A stretch of DNA of 64,000 bases from Bog-756 sp963734395 (GTDB lineage Bacteria > Actinomycetota > Acidimicrobiia > Acidimicrobiales > RAAP-2), in NCBI GenBank assembly GCA_963734395.1, contig CAVTGY010000003.1:186001-250000 (forward strand). The letters are read 5' to 3'. Positions 17,378-26,940 of this stretch are shown piece by piece. The notes under the pieces are model-generated. The model was not told the origin of the DNA. It ran no database searches and worked only from the letters and a program-made list of their open reading frames with translations. Every line of letters begins with the position of its first letter. Position 1 is the first letter of the stretch. The position numbers were made by a program, and so were the translations under genes.

Positions 17378-18055
17378 TCAGCGGTTCTGCGCAAAGAGGG
17401 CGGAGAGGGCGCCGGCCATCACGACTTTGGCCTGGCTCGGGGTGAGCCCCTGGTCGTCGAGGAGGAGGCGGCGCGATTCGAACGAGGTCACCACGTCCGC
17501 TGCGGCCAGCGCGGCGGCGGACCCTTCCATCCCCGCAAGTTCCGGCGCGAACAGGTTGGCCATCTGCGACCGAAGGAACTCCCGATTGCGACGCAACATG
17601 TCGTCCACCAGCGGCGCGAATGGTGCCCGCAGCCGGGCCACGGTGGCGGAGTTGCCCACCGCGTCGTAGAGCCGGAACCTCTGGTCCACCAGGGCGGTGA
17701 CCCGGGCCTGGAACGGTAAATCCGGCGTTGCCTCGATCAAGACCAGCGGCACCGCCCGCGTCTGTTGGCGATGGATGGCAGCCCGTATGAGATCGTCGAC
17801 ATCCTCGAAGTACCGAAAGAGCGAGCGGGGGGAGAGACCCGATCGGGCCGCGATCTGCTCGGCGTTCGGGCTGAGGTTCCCTTCGCGGTAGAGATCGAGC
17901 AACGCCTCGACCACTGCGTCCCGGTTGCGCATGCGCCGCAGCTGTCGACCGTCGGTGGCTGCGACGGATTCGGCCGCCAGGCTCGGTGCCGGGCCGCCCG
18001 ATGGTCGTACCGGGCCGTCGGTCAAAGGAGGGCGGATGCCGGTCGGGGGAGTCAT
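17378..18055 (-). CDS. TetR/AcrR family transcriptional regulator
   Basis: This 225-residue DNA-binding repressor has the TetR helix-turn-helix at about residues 45-85 (AIAARSGLS-like segment IAARSGLSPRSLFRYFEDVDDLI). A ligand-binding helical domain follows. The N-terminal 35 residues are Pro/Gly-rich and may be an over-extended start, since a GTG at the VRPSGG codon would also be acceptable. Targets are unknown. It precedes the beta-propeller gene and follows the DUF2855 gene on the same strand, so it may regulate either. Confidence 0.85.
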   Translation of the reverse strand: MTPPTGIRPPLTDGPVRPSGGPAPSLAAESVAATDGRQLRRMRNRDAVVEALLDLYREGNLSPNAEQIAARSGLSPRSLFRYFEDVDDLIRAAIHRQQTRAVPLVLIEATPDLPFQARVTALVDQRFRLYDAVGNSATVARLRAPFAPLVDDMLRRNREFLRSQMANLFAPELAGMEGSAAALAAADVVTSFESRRLLLDDQGLTPSQAKVVMAGALSALFAQNR

Positions 18056-18117
18056 GATGGCCCAAGGCTACCCGTACACCGCAAGATCGGCTTCTCCACA
18101 GGGGAGGGGCCGTTCGG

Positions 18118-19212
18118 TCAGTCGGCGTTGCCGGAGAGCGTGCACACGTCGGCGACACGGGGATCGACCCGCCCGTCGAGGAGATCGTGGTACGCCGACT
18201 CCACCCGGGCGGCTCCGGTGGCATCGCGCACCGTCAACCATGAATCGGTCCACGGATCGAATCGGTGCCAGCGTTCGGCCACCGTCTGTTCGAAACCGTC
18301 ACGACCCCACTCCCGCCGCCGTTTGGCGATCTGGTCAGGGGCGAACAAGAACGTGGGGGTCGGTCCCGGCGGTCGCCCGGTGCTCCCGGATCGGTGATCC
18401 CAGTGGGTGTCGCCGACCACCATGCTGTAGCGCAGGTGGGCACCGAAGTGGGTGTGTACCGCGTGGGTGATGTCGGCACGTCCGGCGACATCGACATAAC
18501 AGGCATCGACCTGCGTCAGCGAGGCCACCTCCCCATAGGCGACCACTCGGTGGTAGCAGTCGAGGCTCCGCACGAAGTCGAGATTGGCCGGCGAGGTCAC
18601 ACCCACCACCTCGAGGTGTGGACGGCCGGCCAGCAGGAAGGCGGCGGCGATGGAAGTCTTGGCCGAGGCACTGGAGATCACCACTTGGGAGGCGCCGAAC
18701 AGTTGGTGGTCACCGAGGAAGTCGTCGACCACGAATGAGGTGACGAACAGCGGCCACAACACCATCTGCTGTGGCTCGCGATCGGGGGAGTAGATGCGCT
18801 CCGAACGCGCAAACGAGTAACGGTTGTACACGCTCGGCAGTGGTTGACGATGAGGAGCCAGGTCTGAGAAGCCGCGGTCGTCGATCCGGCCCGGTTGTAC
18901 CACCAACTCGGTGGACATCGGAAAGTAGCCGTAGACCCGTGTGCCGGGGTGGAGGCCCGCCACCTCGGAGTCGGTCACGTCGGCGAACCCCCAGACCGGA
19001 ACCCGTCCCCAGGAGTCACCCGACTCGGTCGGGCTCGGGAAGAACTGCCAGTAGCCCATGGTGTCACCGAACACGGCATAGGTGATGTTGTTGGCGGTGA
19101 GCCCGAAGCGGTCGATCCGCAGACGCGCCTCGCCCGACTGGAGGGGATGCGCCGGTGCCTCGACGGCCCTCATTCGGTGCAAGTCGTTGCGATCGACTTC
19201 CAAAGCCAGCAT
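18118..19212 (-). CDS. DUF2855 family protein
   Basis: This protein of about 364 residues matches DUF2855, a family related to medium-chain dehydrogenases that lacks clear zinc sites. The defining segment RIDRFGLTANNITYAVFGD is near the N-terminus, followed by PVWGFADV and RVYGYFPMS. The middle contains QVVISSASAKTSIAAAFLL, a Rossmann-like stretch for a nucleotide. Function is unknown; oxidoreductase activity is plausible. The chosen ATG at 19212 has GGGAG 4 bases upstream and starts at the conserved domain. ATG at 19263 or 19248 would add 12-17 residues. The gene is divergent from the DinB gene. Confidence 0.75.
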   Translation of the reverse strand: MLALEVDRNDLHRMRAVEAPAHPLQSGEARLRIDRFGLTANNITYAVFGDTMGYWQFFPSPTESGDSWGRVPVWGFADVTDSEVAGLHPGTRVYGYFPMSTELVVQPGRIDDRGFSDLAPHRQPLPSVYNRYSFARSERIYSPDREPQQMVLWPLFVTSFVVDDFLGDHQLFGASQVVISSASAKTSIAAAFLLAGRPHLEVVGVTSPANLDFVRSLDCYHRVVAYGEVASLTQVDACYVDVAGRADITHAVHTHFGAHLRYSMVVGDTHWDHRSGSTGRPPGPTPTFLFAPDQIAKRRREWGRDGFEQTVAERWHRFDPWTDSWLTVRDATGAARVESAYHDLLDGRVDPRVADVCTLSGNAD

Positions 19213-19262
19213 CGTGCTCCCGACAGCGAGGAGAGGCCCGACCGCCATCCTACGGCGAGACA

Positions 19263-19292
19263 TTGACAGTAGGACTGCCAGGTGTTTAGCCT
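19263..19292 (+). promoter_or_regulatory. Possible sigma-70-type promoter for the DinB gene
   Basis: TTGACA at 19263-19268 is followed, 18 bases later, by TAGCCT at 19287-19292. The direction fits the DinB gene, whose start is about 80 bases downstream. The match is by eye only. Confidence 0.35.
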
Positions 19293-19370
19293 GCAGAAGC
19301 CTGCCGTCGCAACACCGGTCGCAGACAGTTCCCGCGTGCACGGCCGGAGTCAGGATTGGCGAGGAGGACC

Positions 19371-19940
19371 ATGGCTGACAAATCGACCCTCGACTCCCTG
19401 CAGCGGCGGATGCGCGCCATGCACTCGCTGTATTACGACGCGGTGGCCACCATGGATGTCGACCAGGTCAACCACTTCGAACGCGAGGGGGTGCTCCCCA
19501 TCGCCTTCAGCCTGTTCCACATCGTCAACATGATCGATGCATCGTTCCTGCTGATGACGGGCACGCCGCCGATCTGGGACGACACATGGGAGGCTCGGAT
19601 CCGACCGGCCATCGCCGATCACGGAAAGCACCGGACGGTGGAGGAGATGGTCCACCAGCGAATCGGTGACTACGCCGCTTTCCAGAAGTACATGGCCGCC
19701 GTGTTCAATCGGACCGAGGAATGGTTGGAGACTGTCGATCCGGACCAGCTCGATCGCATCGTGATCGGCCGACCGTTCCCGCCGCAGGTGGCAAGCACCT
19801 ACAGCGCGCGGGTGGCCGGCCCGCCCGGGATCACCCTCCTCGACGCCGCCGAGTGCTGGATCTACCAGCACGGACTGCGTCATATGGGAGAGATCGAACT
19901 GGCCCGGGGCCTGGTAGGCCTGGGTGGGATGACCTCCTGA
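19371..19940 (+). CDS. DinB family protein
   Basis: This 189-residue four-helix-bundle protein resembles the DinB/YfiT-like superfamily. Such proteins bind a divalent metal with three His residues and include bacillithiol and mycothiol transferases. Candidate ligands are the His in LFHIVNMID near residue 48 and the two His of YQHGLRHMGEI near the C-terminus. The ATG has an excellent GAGGAGG site. Substrate is unknown. In an actinobacterium a thiol-transfer or detoxification role is reasonable but not shown. It is divergent from the DUF2855 gene and converges on the CoA-transferase gene. Confidence 0.8.
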   Translation: MADKSTLDSLQRRMRAMHSLYYDAVATMDVDQVNHFEREGVLPIAFSLFHIVNMIDASFLLMTGTPPIWDDTWEARIRPAIADHGKHRTVEEMVHQRIGDYAAFQKYMAAVFNRTEEWLETVDPDQLDRIVIGRPFPPQVASTYSARVAGPPGITLLDAAECWIYQHGLRHMGEIELARGLVGLGGMTS

Positions 19941-19967
19941 ATCACCCAGCCCGTTGACCGGCCGTCC

Positions 19968-21322
19968 TCACGGCGTGCGGGTCACCAACTCCGCGAGCGC
20001 CGAACGGGTGTGGGCGCCGATCGGCGACGCCCGACCGTCGGGCGTCGGTGGCACCGGGCGTCCGACCGCTACCGTCGCCCCGCCGACGTCCACCGTCCAG
20101 TCGTCAGTGTCGCAGCCGTCGGCGGGCACCGGCTGTTGAGCGGGCGGGAGCGGTCGGGCCACCGACCGCAGTGCGTCGACCATCGACAGGCCGATCAGCT
20201 CTCCTCCCCCACGGGCGCGGCTCTCGAGCACGGCGCGGGCCGCTTCCATCCCGACCACCGGGTCGGCCACCGCGTCACCGCAGAACACCGGGTGCCCGCT
20301 CGGATCCCAGGCAACCAGGCCGGCGGCGACACCGGCGTCGTCACCGAACGCCACTCGATCAGCGGCCGCTCCCCTCCGGCCGTAGCCGGTGATGCTGAGC
20401 CAGATCTTGCCGGCGGCGCTTCCGACGACCTGTTCCGCCTCGATGCCCAACGCGGCCAGGGCGCGGGGCGCGAGGCCTCGATCACCACATCGGCCCGGGC
20501 GACGAGGGCGTGCAGTGCCTCAACTCCCTGGCGGTTGTCGAAGTCGAGGACGACGCTCTCGTGACCGGAGTGAAGCCAGTCGAAGAAATCGGGGTTGCCG
20601 GCGCGGGCCCCATCAGGGCGGTTGGTGGACTCCACTTTGACCACCCGGCACCCGGCGTCTCCGAGCAGCTTGGCGCACAGTGGCCCCGCCCACAGCGAGG
20701 AGAGGTCGACCACCAGTGTCCGGTGCACCGGTCGGCCGGGGACGGCCCCTCGTGGGCGCTCGATGGTCTCGGGATCCCCCGACGCCGCCAGCCCGCTCGG
20801 GGGGCCGATGGCGGCGGCGGGAACACCCACCAACTGGGCCCGGTCCACCAGGAGGCGGGACCCGAGCGATCTCGCCCGGCGGGTGAGCGCTGTCCAGGGA
20901 TCACCACTGGTGGCGGTCCCGACGATGGCCGGCACCAGGTCGAGGTCGTCGGGCCGGGAAAGGGTCACCGCCACCCAACCGTCGGCGGTGGGCAACAGCC
21001 GGCTGGCGCCACCGGGAGAGAGCGCGCCACGGCGGGAGAGGCCCAACAGCGCAGCCCGTCCGGTCAGCAGCCTGTCGGGTTCGGGCTGGATCCGCCGGCC
21101 CACGATGGCCGACGCGTCGGCAATGCGACGGCTGGTGTCCTCCAGTCCGTCGATCAGGTCGGCCACCGGCCACAGCGGAGGGCTACCGGGATGACCGGTC
21201 AACCAGAGCATCCCCGACCGGGCCCACTGGGTCCGCACCCGGCGGCACCGCGGGTCGGTCCGGTCGCCCGGGTCGGTTGGGGTCAACCTCCCGGCCCGCT
21301 CATTGCGGTTGCGTGCAAGCAT
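19968..21322 (-). pseudogene. Family III (CaiB/BaiF) CoA-transferase, one frameshift
   Basis: The combined frames give a CoA-transferase of about 452 residues, which moves CoA between acyl acids. The segment LVVDLSSLWAGPLCAKLLGDAG with VVKVESTNRPDGAR is the CaiB N-terminal pattern, yet it lies in the second half. The first half (SGMLWLTGHPGSPPLWP, GWVAVTLSRPDDL) looks like the normal C-terminal part, so the order appears permuted, as in an actinobacterial subgroup. The frame slips near 20455-20475. Restoring one C in the CCCC run at that point joins SRP to RALAALGIEAEQ. ATG at 21322 overlaps the divergent hydratase start. The pair probably acts on one acyl-CoA. Confidence 0.75.
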
Positions 21323-22388
21323 GGAGGTGGTGGGTCTGCGCATCTCGGCAATGGACGAGTCGGAGCTGGTCTCGCTGACCGGCAGCGGGGCGGCGTCGGA
21401 TGTGTTCGGGCCGGCGTGGGACCGACCACTGTTGCCGGTGACAATCGCAGACGCCGGTCAAACCCGGCGGCTGCTCCCGTTGGTGGCCGAGCTGCCCTGC
21501 GTGACGGTGGGTGTCGCCGAGCGAGGATTCGCCGATCCGGTGGGCTTCGACATCTACCTGTGCGGGGACCAGGGCGCGGCGCCGCCGTGGGTGCCGTGCC
21601 CGGCCGGCACCGCGGAGATGCTGGCCCGGTTGGGGGAGACAGCGTGCTCCCACCCCGCCGCCGCGCTGGTGCTGGTGCAGCTGCTCCGGCTGGGCTCGAC
21701 AGTGGACGTCACCGGTGGCCTGGTGGCCGAGTCGCTGGCCTACGCGACATTGCAGGCGGGTACGGACCACCGGCGGTGGCTGGCTGGTCGCACCCCTCGG
21801 CCTCCGCATCCGGTCGAACCGGAACCGGTGGTGGTCAGCCGACAGGACGGGACGATCCGGCTGACACTCAATCGGCCACAGGTTCGCAACGCCTACAGCG
21901 CTGCCATGCGCGACGAGTTGGTCGAGCTGCTCCAGATGGCGGTGGCCGATCCCACCATCTCCGAGGTGATCCTCTCCGGTGCGGGCCCTGATTTTTGCAG
22001 CGGAGGCGACCTCGCCGAGTTCGGCCAGGCCGACGATCCCTCGACCGCCCATGTGGTCCGGTCCACCCGGAACGCCGGATGGTGGATCCATGCCTGCGCG
22101 GCGCGCTGTACCGCGGAAGTGCACGGGTCGTGCATAGGGGCGGGCGCGGAATTGTCCGCCTTTGCCGGCCGGGTGGTGGCCACGCCGGATACCGTCTTCC
22201 AGCTCCCGGAGCTCGCCATGGGGCTGATCCCCGGGGCCGGCGGCACGGTCAGCCTGCCCCGTCGCATCGGTTTCCCGCGCACGGCGTGGATGGCTCTTTC
22301 GGGCGCTCCCCTGGGGGCCGAGACCGCGTTGGGCTGGGGTCTGATCGATCATCTCGACGATGACCGCCACCCGATGGATCGGGCATAG
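21321..22388 (+). CDS. Enoyl-CoA hydratase/isomerase with N-terminal extension
   Basis: This 355-residue crotonase-family protein hydrates or isomerises unsaturated acyl-CoA esters. The crotonase domain covers roughly residues 170-330. It contains ILSGAGPDFCSGGDLAEFG and HGSCIGAGAELSAFAGRV for oxyanion-hole formation, and the LIPGAGGTVSLPRRIG segment for the second catalytic loop. About 165 residues precede it, with no recognised domain. The same long form is paired with permuted CoA-transferases in other actinobacteria. The start could be ATG 21321 or 21351; neither has a strong ribosome-binding site. It is divergent from the CoA-transferase with start codons essentially overlapping. Confidence 0.82.
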   Translation: MEVVGLRISAMDESELVSLTGSGAASDVFGPAWDRPLLPVTIADAGQTRRLLPLVAELPCVTVGVAERGFADPVGFDIYLCGDQGAAPPWVPCPAGTAEMLARLGETACSHPAAALVLVQLLRLGSTVDVTGGLVAESLAYATLQAGTDHRRWLAGRTPRPPHPVEPEPVVVSRQDGTIRLTLNRPQVRNAYSAAMRDELVELLQMAVADPTISEVILSGAGPDFCSGGDLAEFGQADDPSTAHVVRSTRNAGWWIHACAARCTAEVHGSCIGAGAELSAFAGRVVATPDTVFQLPELAMGLIPGAGGTVSLPRRIGFPRTAWMALSGAPLGAETALGWGLIDHLDDDRHPMDRA

Positions 22389-22402
22389 CCGAAAAAGGCG
22401 GG

Positions 22403-23389
22403 TCACCCCGGCCGCGGCTCGGGTGGGGCGGCGGCGTCAGCGGCTGCTTCGAGATACGGCCAGGCCATATCGGGTGGCAGCCCGCCGACCAGTGGTTGCA
22501 GTGCGAGGGGGATGCCCCGACCGACACCGGCCCTGGCCTGGTCGGGGGTGATGATCCGATAGGCGCCGTGCTCCGCTTCGAGTGCCTTTACCGAATCGGC
22601 CCGCGAGATCGACGCGATACCCGAACGGTCGACGTTCCATCCTGCGTAGCCGTGGGCGTCGGCGAACAGATAGTCGCCGATCTCCGCCCACGCCCGCTCG
22701 GGATCGTCTGCGACGAACACGGTGAGTGGGACATCAGGCGGGGGCAGGATGCAACCGACCGGAGGGATCCCCGCTTCATCGGACTCCGCACGGTAGGCGA
22801 CCTCGAGGTCCGGATCACCCCTCTCGGCCAGGAATGCCAGCCCGAGACGTGCGGCGCGCCGGGCCGCGGCCTCGGTACCTCCCCCGTAGGCCAGGGGAGG
22901 CCCGCCCGGGGTGAAGGGCGGCGGCGTCACCCGCACCGACCGCCCGTCTACTTCCACCGACTGGCCGTCCCACAAGCGACGCAGGACCCCGATGCGCTCT
23001 TCGACCAACCGGGCCCGGTGCCGGCGGTCGACACCGAAGGCGGCGAACTCCTCGTCGCGATAGCCGATCCCGATCACGTAGGACACCCGGCCCCGGCTGA
23101 TCAGATCGACCACGGCCATGTCCTCGGCCAGCTTGACCGGCTCGTAGAACGCGACCAGCAGGGCGGCGACCATGATCGCCAGCGAACTGGTCCGGGCGGC
23201 GATGGCCGCAGCCATCGGGATCGGTGACGGCAGGTAGCCGTCCTCGGCCCCGTGGTGCTGGCTGACCACGGCGGCCAGGCAACTCCGTTTCTCCGCCCAC
23301 TCGCACATGTCGATGGCCGCGCTATAGAGGTCCGCCCGCTCCGGCGCTCGGTCGGGCCGCGACCGCATCCCGAATCTCATGGTGAACAC
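22403..23389 (-). CDS. Luciferase-like F420/FMN-dependent monooxygenase
   Basis: This 328-residue TIM-barrel oxidoreductase carries the luciferase-like signature (VVSQHHGAEDGYLPSP, then AEDMAVVDLISRGRVSYVIGIGYRDEEF). Members oxidise ketones, terpenes, aromatic compounds or secondary alcohols with reduced flavin or F420. The start is GTG at 23389, where AGGAGG lies 7 bases upstream, and the ORF reaching 23761 is over-extended. It is divergent from the P450 gene across 213 bases, which suggests coordinated oxidation of a shared substrate. The GTG start gives V-F-T-M before the first barrel strand. Confidence 0.88.
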   Translation of the reverse strand: MFTMRFGMRSRPDRAPERADLYSAAIDMCEWAEKRSCLAAVVSQHHGAEDGYLPSPIPMAAAIAARTSSLAIMVAALLVAFYEPVKLAEDMAVVDLISRGRVSYVIGIGYRDEEFAAFGVDRRHRARLVEERIGVLRRLWDGQSVEVDGRSVRVTPPPFTPGGPPLAYGGGTEAAARRAARLGLAFLAERGDPDLEVAYRAESDEAGIPPVGCILPPPDVPLTVFVADDPERAWAEIGDYLFADAHGYAGWNVDRSGIASISRADSVKALEAEHGAYRIITPDQARAGVGRGIPLALQPLVGGLPPDMAWPYLEAAADAAAPPEPRPG

Positions 23390-23602
23390 GAGCGGTCCTC
23401 CTGTGCAGGATCCATTCGGGGTCCGACCAAGTCGGTGTGCCGGCGGATGGTCATCCCCGGACACTAGGGTCATCGCCCAGTCGGCGCCGCCGTTGCCCGC
23501 CGAGCGACCGTCGTGGGCCGCCTTGGTCGCCGGTCGCCGCGCCCACGGACTGCTGTTTTCTGGCAGCATCGTGGTGATCGGCTCGAAGACGAGGAGCGAA
23601 CG

Positions 23603-24802
23603 ATGTCCGACCGCCTGTTCGAGTTCGACCCCTTCTCCGACACCTTCTTCGACGATCCGTACTCGACCTACGCGCGCCTGCGCGACGAGGCTCCGGTCTA
23701 TTTCAACGAGACCTACGGCTTCTACGCGGTCTCGCGCTATTCGGACGTGGTGGCCGTTCATGCAGACCCCGTACGATTCGTGAGCTCATACGGTGTGACC
23801 CTCGAGATGCTCCGTCACAGGCGGCCGATGGGAACCAACATGATGATCGTGATGGATCCTCCCGAACACACCCGCCAGCGCAGGCTGGTAAGTCAGGCAT
23901 TCAGCAGGCGTGCCATCGGCAGTCTCGAACCGCTGGTGGCCACGGTGATCTCGGACCTTCTCGACGGGCTGTCCGGACGTGCCGAGTTCGACGTCGTGTC
24001 CGAGTTCGCGGCGCTGTTTCCGGTGGAGGTGATCTCCTCGATGCTGGGGGTCCCCGAAGGCGAGCGTCAAAAGATTCGTGTCTGGGTGGACACCATGCTC
24101 CACCGCGAGGAGGGGAACCCGAACACCACACAGGAGGGCATGGACGCCGCCCTACGACTGGCCGGCTACTTCCTCGATCTGACCCGCTTCAAAAGGGCCG
24201 AGCCCGATGGCCTTCTTATGACCAAGCTGATCGATGTGGTGCTCGAGGACGCCGACGGAACGGGCCACCATCTGAGTGATGAGGACGTCGCCTCGTTCGC
24301 CGCTCTCATCGTGAGCGCAGGAAGTGAGACGGTGACCAAGTTGATCGGGAGTGGGGTGGTGCTCTTCGACCAGCACCCCGATCAATGGGAACTGGTCAGG
24401 GCGGACACTGCGGCCATTCCCCCTGCCGTCGAAGAGGTGCTCCGGATGTATCCGCCGTCGCAGTATCAGGGCCGCTATGCGATCGAAGCGGTGACCATGG
24501 ACGGTGGCACGATCCCCGCGCAATCGCCGGTGCTCCTGCTCACCGGAGCGGCCACCCGCGATCCGAGGGAGTACGACCACCCTGACAAGTTCGACATCAC
24601 CCGGGGAGGTCGGACCACGTTGGCGTTCGGATACGGCGTCCACGGATGCCTCGGTGCATGGCTCGCCCGGCTCGAAAGTCGCCTGGCATTCGAAGGCATC
24701 CGCTCACGTTGGCCCCGTCTTTCGGTTCACCATGAGGGGCTGGAGAGGGTGAACATGTCCAACGTCGCCGGGTATTCGCACGTACCGGTGACCGTCGGGT
24801 AG
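23603..24802 (+). CDS. Cytochrome P450
   Basis: This 399-residue class I bacterial P450 inserts oxygen using an external ferredoxin/ferredoxin reductase. The haem-ligand Cys349 lies in FGYGVHGCLGAWLARLE. The K-helix E278-x-x-R281 is in EEVLRMYPP. The I-helix has A239-G-S-E-T243, with Glu in place of the more usual Asp, a known variant. Typical soluble-P450 segments MDPPEHTRQRRLVSQAFS and an N-terminal FDPFSDTFFDDPY are present. The ATG at 23603 follows GAGGAGCGAACG. No redox partner is adjacent. Divergence from the luciferase-like gene suggests a shared catabolic role. Confidence 0.95.
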   Translation: MSDRLFEFDPFSDTFFDDPYSTYARLRDEAPVYFNETYGFYAVSRYSDVVAVHADPVRFVSSYGVTLEMLRHRRPMGTNMMIVMDPPEHTRQRRLVSQAFSRRAIGSLEPLVATVISDLLDGLSGRAEFDVVSEFAALFPVEVISSMLGVPEGERQKIRVWVDTMLHREEGNPNTTQEGMDAALRLAGYFLDLTRFKRAEPDGLLMTKLIDVVLEDADGTGHHLSDEDVASFAALIVSAGSETVTKLIGSGVVLFDQHPDQWELVRADTAAIPPAVEEVLRMYPPSQYQGRYAIEAVTMDGGTIPAQSPVLLLTGAATRDPREYDHPDKFDITRGGRTTLAFGYGVHGCLGAWLARLESRLAFEGIRSRWPRLSVHHEGLERVNMSNVAGYSHVPVTVG

Positions 24803-24870
24803 CCGGCGTCACCAGAGGGACAATCATCGGGTCCGACTCCCGACCGTCGTCTCATCGGATGGTGGGGAGA

Positions 24871-25617
24871 TCAAACCCTCGAATCGAGCAGCGTCGGATC
24901 ATCCCGAAGAACTTGGCGGGCCATGGCCTCGAAGAAACCGATGAACCCTTCGCCATCGGAAGCGGCAAAGAACGATCGGGCGGGGTCGGGGAGCTCTCGC
25001 CCCGCTCCCACCGCTTCAACCTGCCAGGCCCGCCGGCTGCGGTACTCGAGGGCGACGGCGCGCTGGTGGGCGGCTCGAATGCTCCCGGCGGTGACCAGCA
25101 CCCCGTGGTTGACCAGAAGGGCCATGTCGGCCGATCCCATCGACGCCACCGCGCGAGCCGCGCTGCGGGCGTCGTTGACCGGTCCGTCGTACTCGTCCAC
25201 GATGACCAGGCTGCCGCCCCCCAAAGCCGAGCTCTGGTCGTAGCACCCTGGAATACGTGCCAGGTCGGCCCACACGGTGGCGAATCGGGGATGACTGTGT
25301 ACGGCGACGGTTACGTCATGGCGATACCGGTGGAGCTCGAGGTGAAGGGGGATCCCCAGCGGTACCGGCCAGTCACCGGCCACTACGTTGCCGTCGAGGT
25401 CGATGACCAGCACGTCCTCGGGCCGGAGCTCCTCCCACAGCAGATACCACGGGTTGCACAACAGCGTCCCGTCGGGCTGTCGGTAGGTGATGTGTCCGGC
25501 CAGGTGATCGTCGTACCCCTCGCGCCACAGCGTGCGGGCCAGAAGGACCAGCTCCTGGCGTGGGGTCAGTGGGGGAAGCAGTACGTCCGCGGTGGGACGA
25601 AAGCATGAGGGCGTCAC
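24871..25617 (-). CDS. Class II aldolase/adducin family protein
   Basis: This 248-residue protein has the class II aldolase/adducin fold, used by fuculose-phosphate aldolases and by dehydratases and decarboxylases. Metal-ligand candidates are the two His residues of VAVHSHPRF and the His in LLVNHGVLV. GITY-like DDHLAGHITYRQPDG sits at the N-terminus. The GTG at 25617 overlaps the upstream amidohydrolase stop as GTGA, so the two are translationally coupled. Substrate is unknown; a pathway in which the amidohydrolase product is cleaved or dehydrated is reasonable. The ORF reaching 25743 is over-extended into the amidohydrolase gene. Confidence 0.86.
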   Translation of the reverse strand: MTPSCFRPTADVLLPPLTPRQELVLLARTLWREGYDDHLAGHITYRQPDGTLLCNPWYLLWEELRPEDVLVIDLDGNVVAGDWPVPLGIPLHLELHRYRHDVTVAVHSHPRFATVWADLARIPGCYDQSSALGGGSLVIVDEYDGPVNDARSAARAVASMGSADMALLVNHGVLVTAGSIRAAHQRAVALEYRSRRAWQVEAVGAGRELPDPARSFFAASDGEGFIGFFEAMARQVLRDDPTLLDSRV

Positions 25618-26810
25618 GGCACCCGATTGGCGGGCAGGGGCCAACGGTAGAGTTCGGCGGCGTTCTCGTGGGTCAGTTTCCGGAGCTCTTCCACGGGAAG
25701 ATGGCCCCAACATCGTTCGATGACCGCCTGGGTGTCCGGCCATGTCGAGTCGCCGTGGGGATAGTCGACTTCGACCATGACGTGATCGATGCCGATCCTG
25801 TGGCGGGTGTCGATGGTGGAAGGGTCGTCGATGGTGCAGAACCAGAAGTTCCGCTGCAGCGCCTCCGATGGGAGCAATCCCGAAGCGTCGTAGTCACGAC
25901 CGTATCCGGAGCGCTCCACCATGTTGTCGAGCCGGTCGAGGAGCATGGCCACCCAACCGATTCCCCCCTCACTCATGGCAATCCTGATCCCCGGATACCG
26001 GGCCGGCAGGCCCGACCACAACCACTCGGCGCAGGCGGAGAGAGACATCTGACCGAACAGGGTGGCGCCGAGGGGGATCATCGGGCTGTCGGCGGGCATG
26101 TCGGGCATACCCGATGAGCCGACATGCAGCGAGATGACCGTGCCGGTCTCCTCGCACGCGGCGATCATCGGCTCCCAATAGCCCGAGAACAGGCTGGGCA
26201 GGCCGATCCGGTGTGGTCGTTCCGGGAGGCTGACCGACCGGAACCCCCGGTCGGCGTTGCGCCTGATCTCCTCAGCGCCACGCTCGGGATCGCTGAGGAA
26301 GGTGATCCCACAGGGGATGATCCGATCGGGATAGGGCTGCCACCATGCCTCGTACAGCCAGTCGTTCCACGCCCGGGTCACTGCCAGTCCGAGCTCGGGA
26401 TCACTTGCTCCCGAAAACACCCTTCCGGAGAACCCGGTGATCATGGATGGGAAGTTGAGCGATGCCCACACTCCGTTGATGTCCATGTCGGCGATTCGGG
26501 CATCGATGTCCCAACAGCCGCGGCGCATGTCCTCGAAGCGGGTGGGTTCCAAGGTGACACACTCGGGCCGCCGTCCTGCTACCGCGTTCATCCCGACCTG
26601 CGAGTACCGGGTCCCGTCGAAGTCCCAGAGCTGGTGGCCGCGGGAGTTCTCGATGACCTTTGGCGCCTGGTCGGCGAATCGGCGGGGAAGCCGTCCCTCG
26701 AACATGTCCGGCGGTTCGACCAGGTGGTCGTCTACCGAAATGACGGTGAAACGCACCGGCCGGGGACTTGGATCGGGCAACAAGGTGTCGGACCGGGTGG
26801 CGATGTTCAT
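25614..26810 (-). CDS. Amidohydrolase-2 family protein
   Basis: This 398-residue amidohydrolase-2 protein opens with the classical VISVDDHLVEPPDMF strand, giving the N-terminal metal His. It continues with TVISLHVGSSG, IAMSEGGIGWV and VMVEVDYPHGDSTWPD. In this subgroup the late barrel Asp lies in VDYPHGD. Hydrolase or decarboxylase activity on a cyclic acid is inferred from the family. The ATG at 26810 is well placed. The class II aldolase overlaps its 3' end, and a luciferase-like monooxygenase is divergent across 130 bases. The co-occurrence of these three families recurs in the window. Confidence 0.88.
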   Translation of the reverse strand: MNIATRSDTLLPDPSPRPVRFTVISVDDHLVEPPDMFEGRLPRRFADQAPKVIENSRGHQLWDFDGTRYSQVGMNAVAGRRPECVTLEPTRFEDMRRGCWDIDARIADMDINGVWASLNFPSMITGFSGRVFSGASDPELGLAVTRAWNDWLYEAWWQPYPDRIIPCGITFLSDPERGAEEIRRNADRGFRSVSLPERPHRIGLPSLFSGYWEPMIAACEETGTVISLHVGSSGMPDMPADSPMIPLGATLFGQMSLSACAEWLWSGLPARYPGIRIAMSEGGIGWVAMLLDRLDNMVERSGYGRDYDASGLLPSEALQRNFWFCTIDDPSTIDTRHRIGIDHVMVEVDYPHGDSTWPDTQAVIERCWGHLPVEELRKLTHENAAELYRWPLPANRVP

Positions 26811-26940
26811 TCCGTGCTCCCCACACCGCGAGTATGCCAGGTCGGACGTGGGAGCCCGAGTGGGTTTGGCATCGCTCGGAGCAGCGGCTCGCGTCTCGAT
26901 CTACCCTCGGGATTCTACCGCCTGTTTGATAAGGAGCCCC

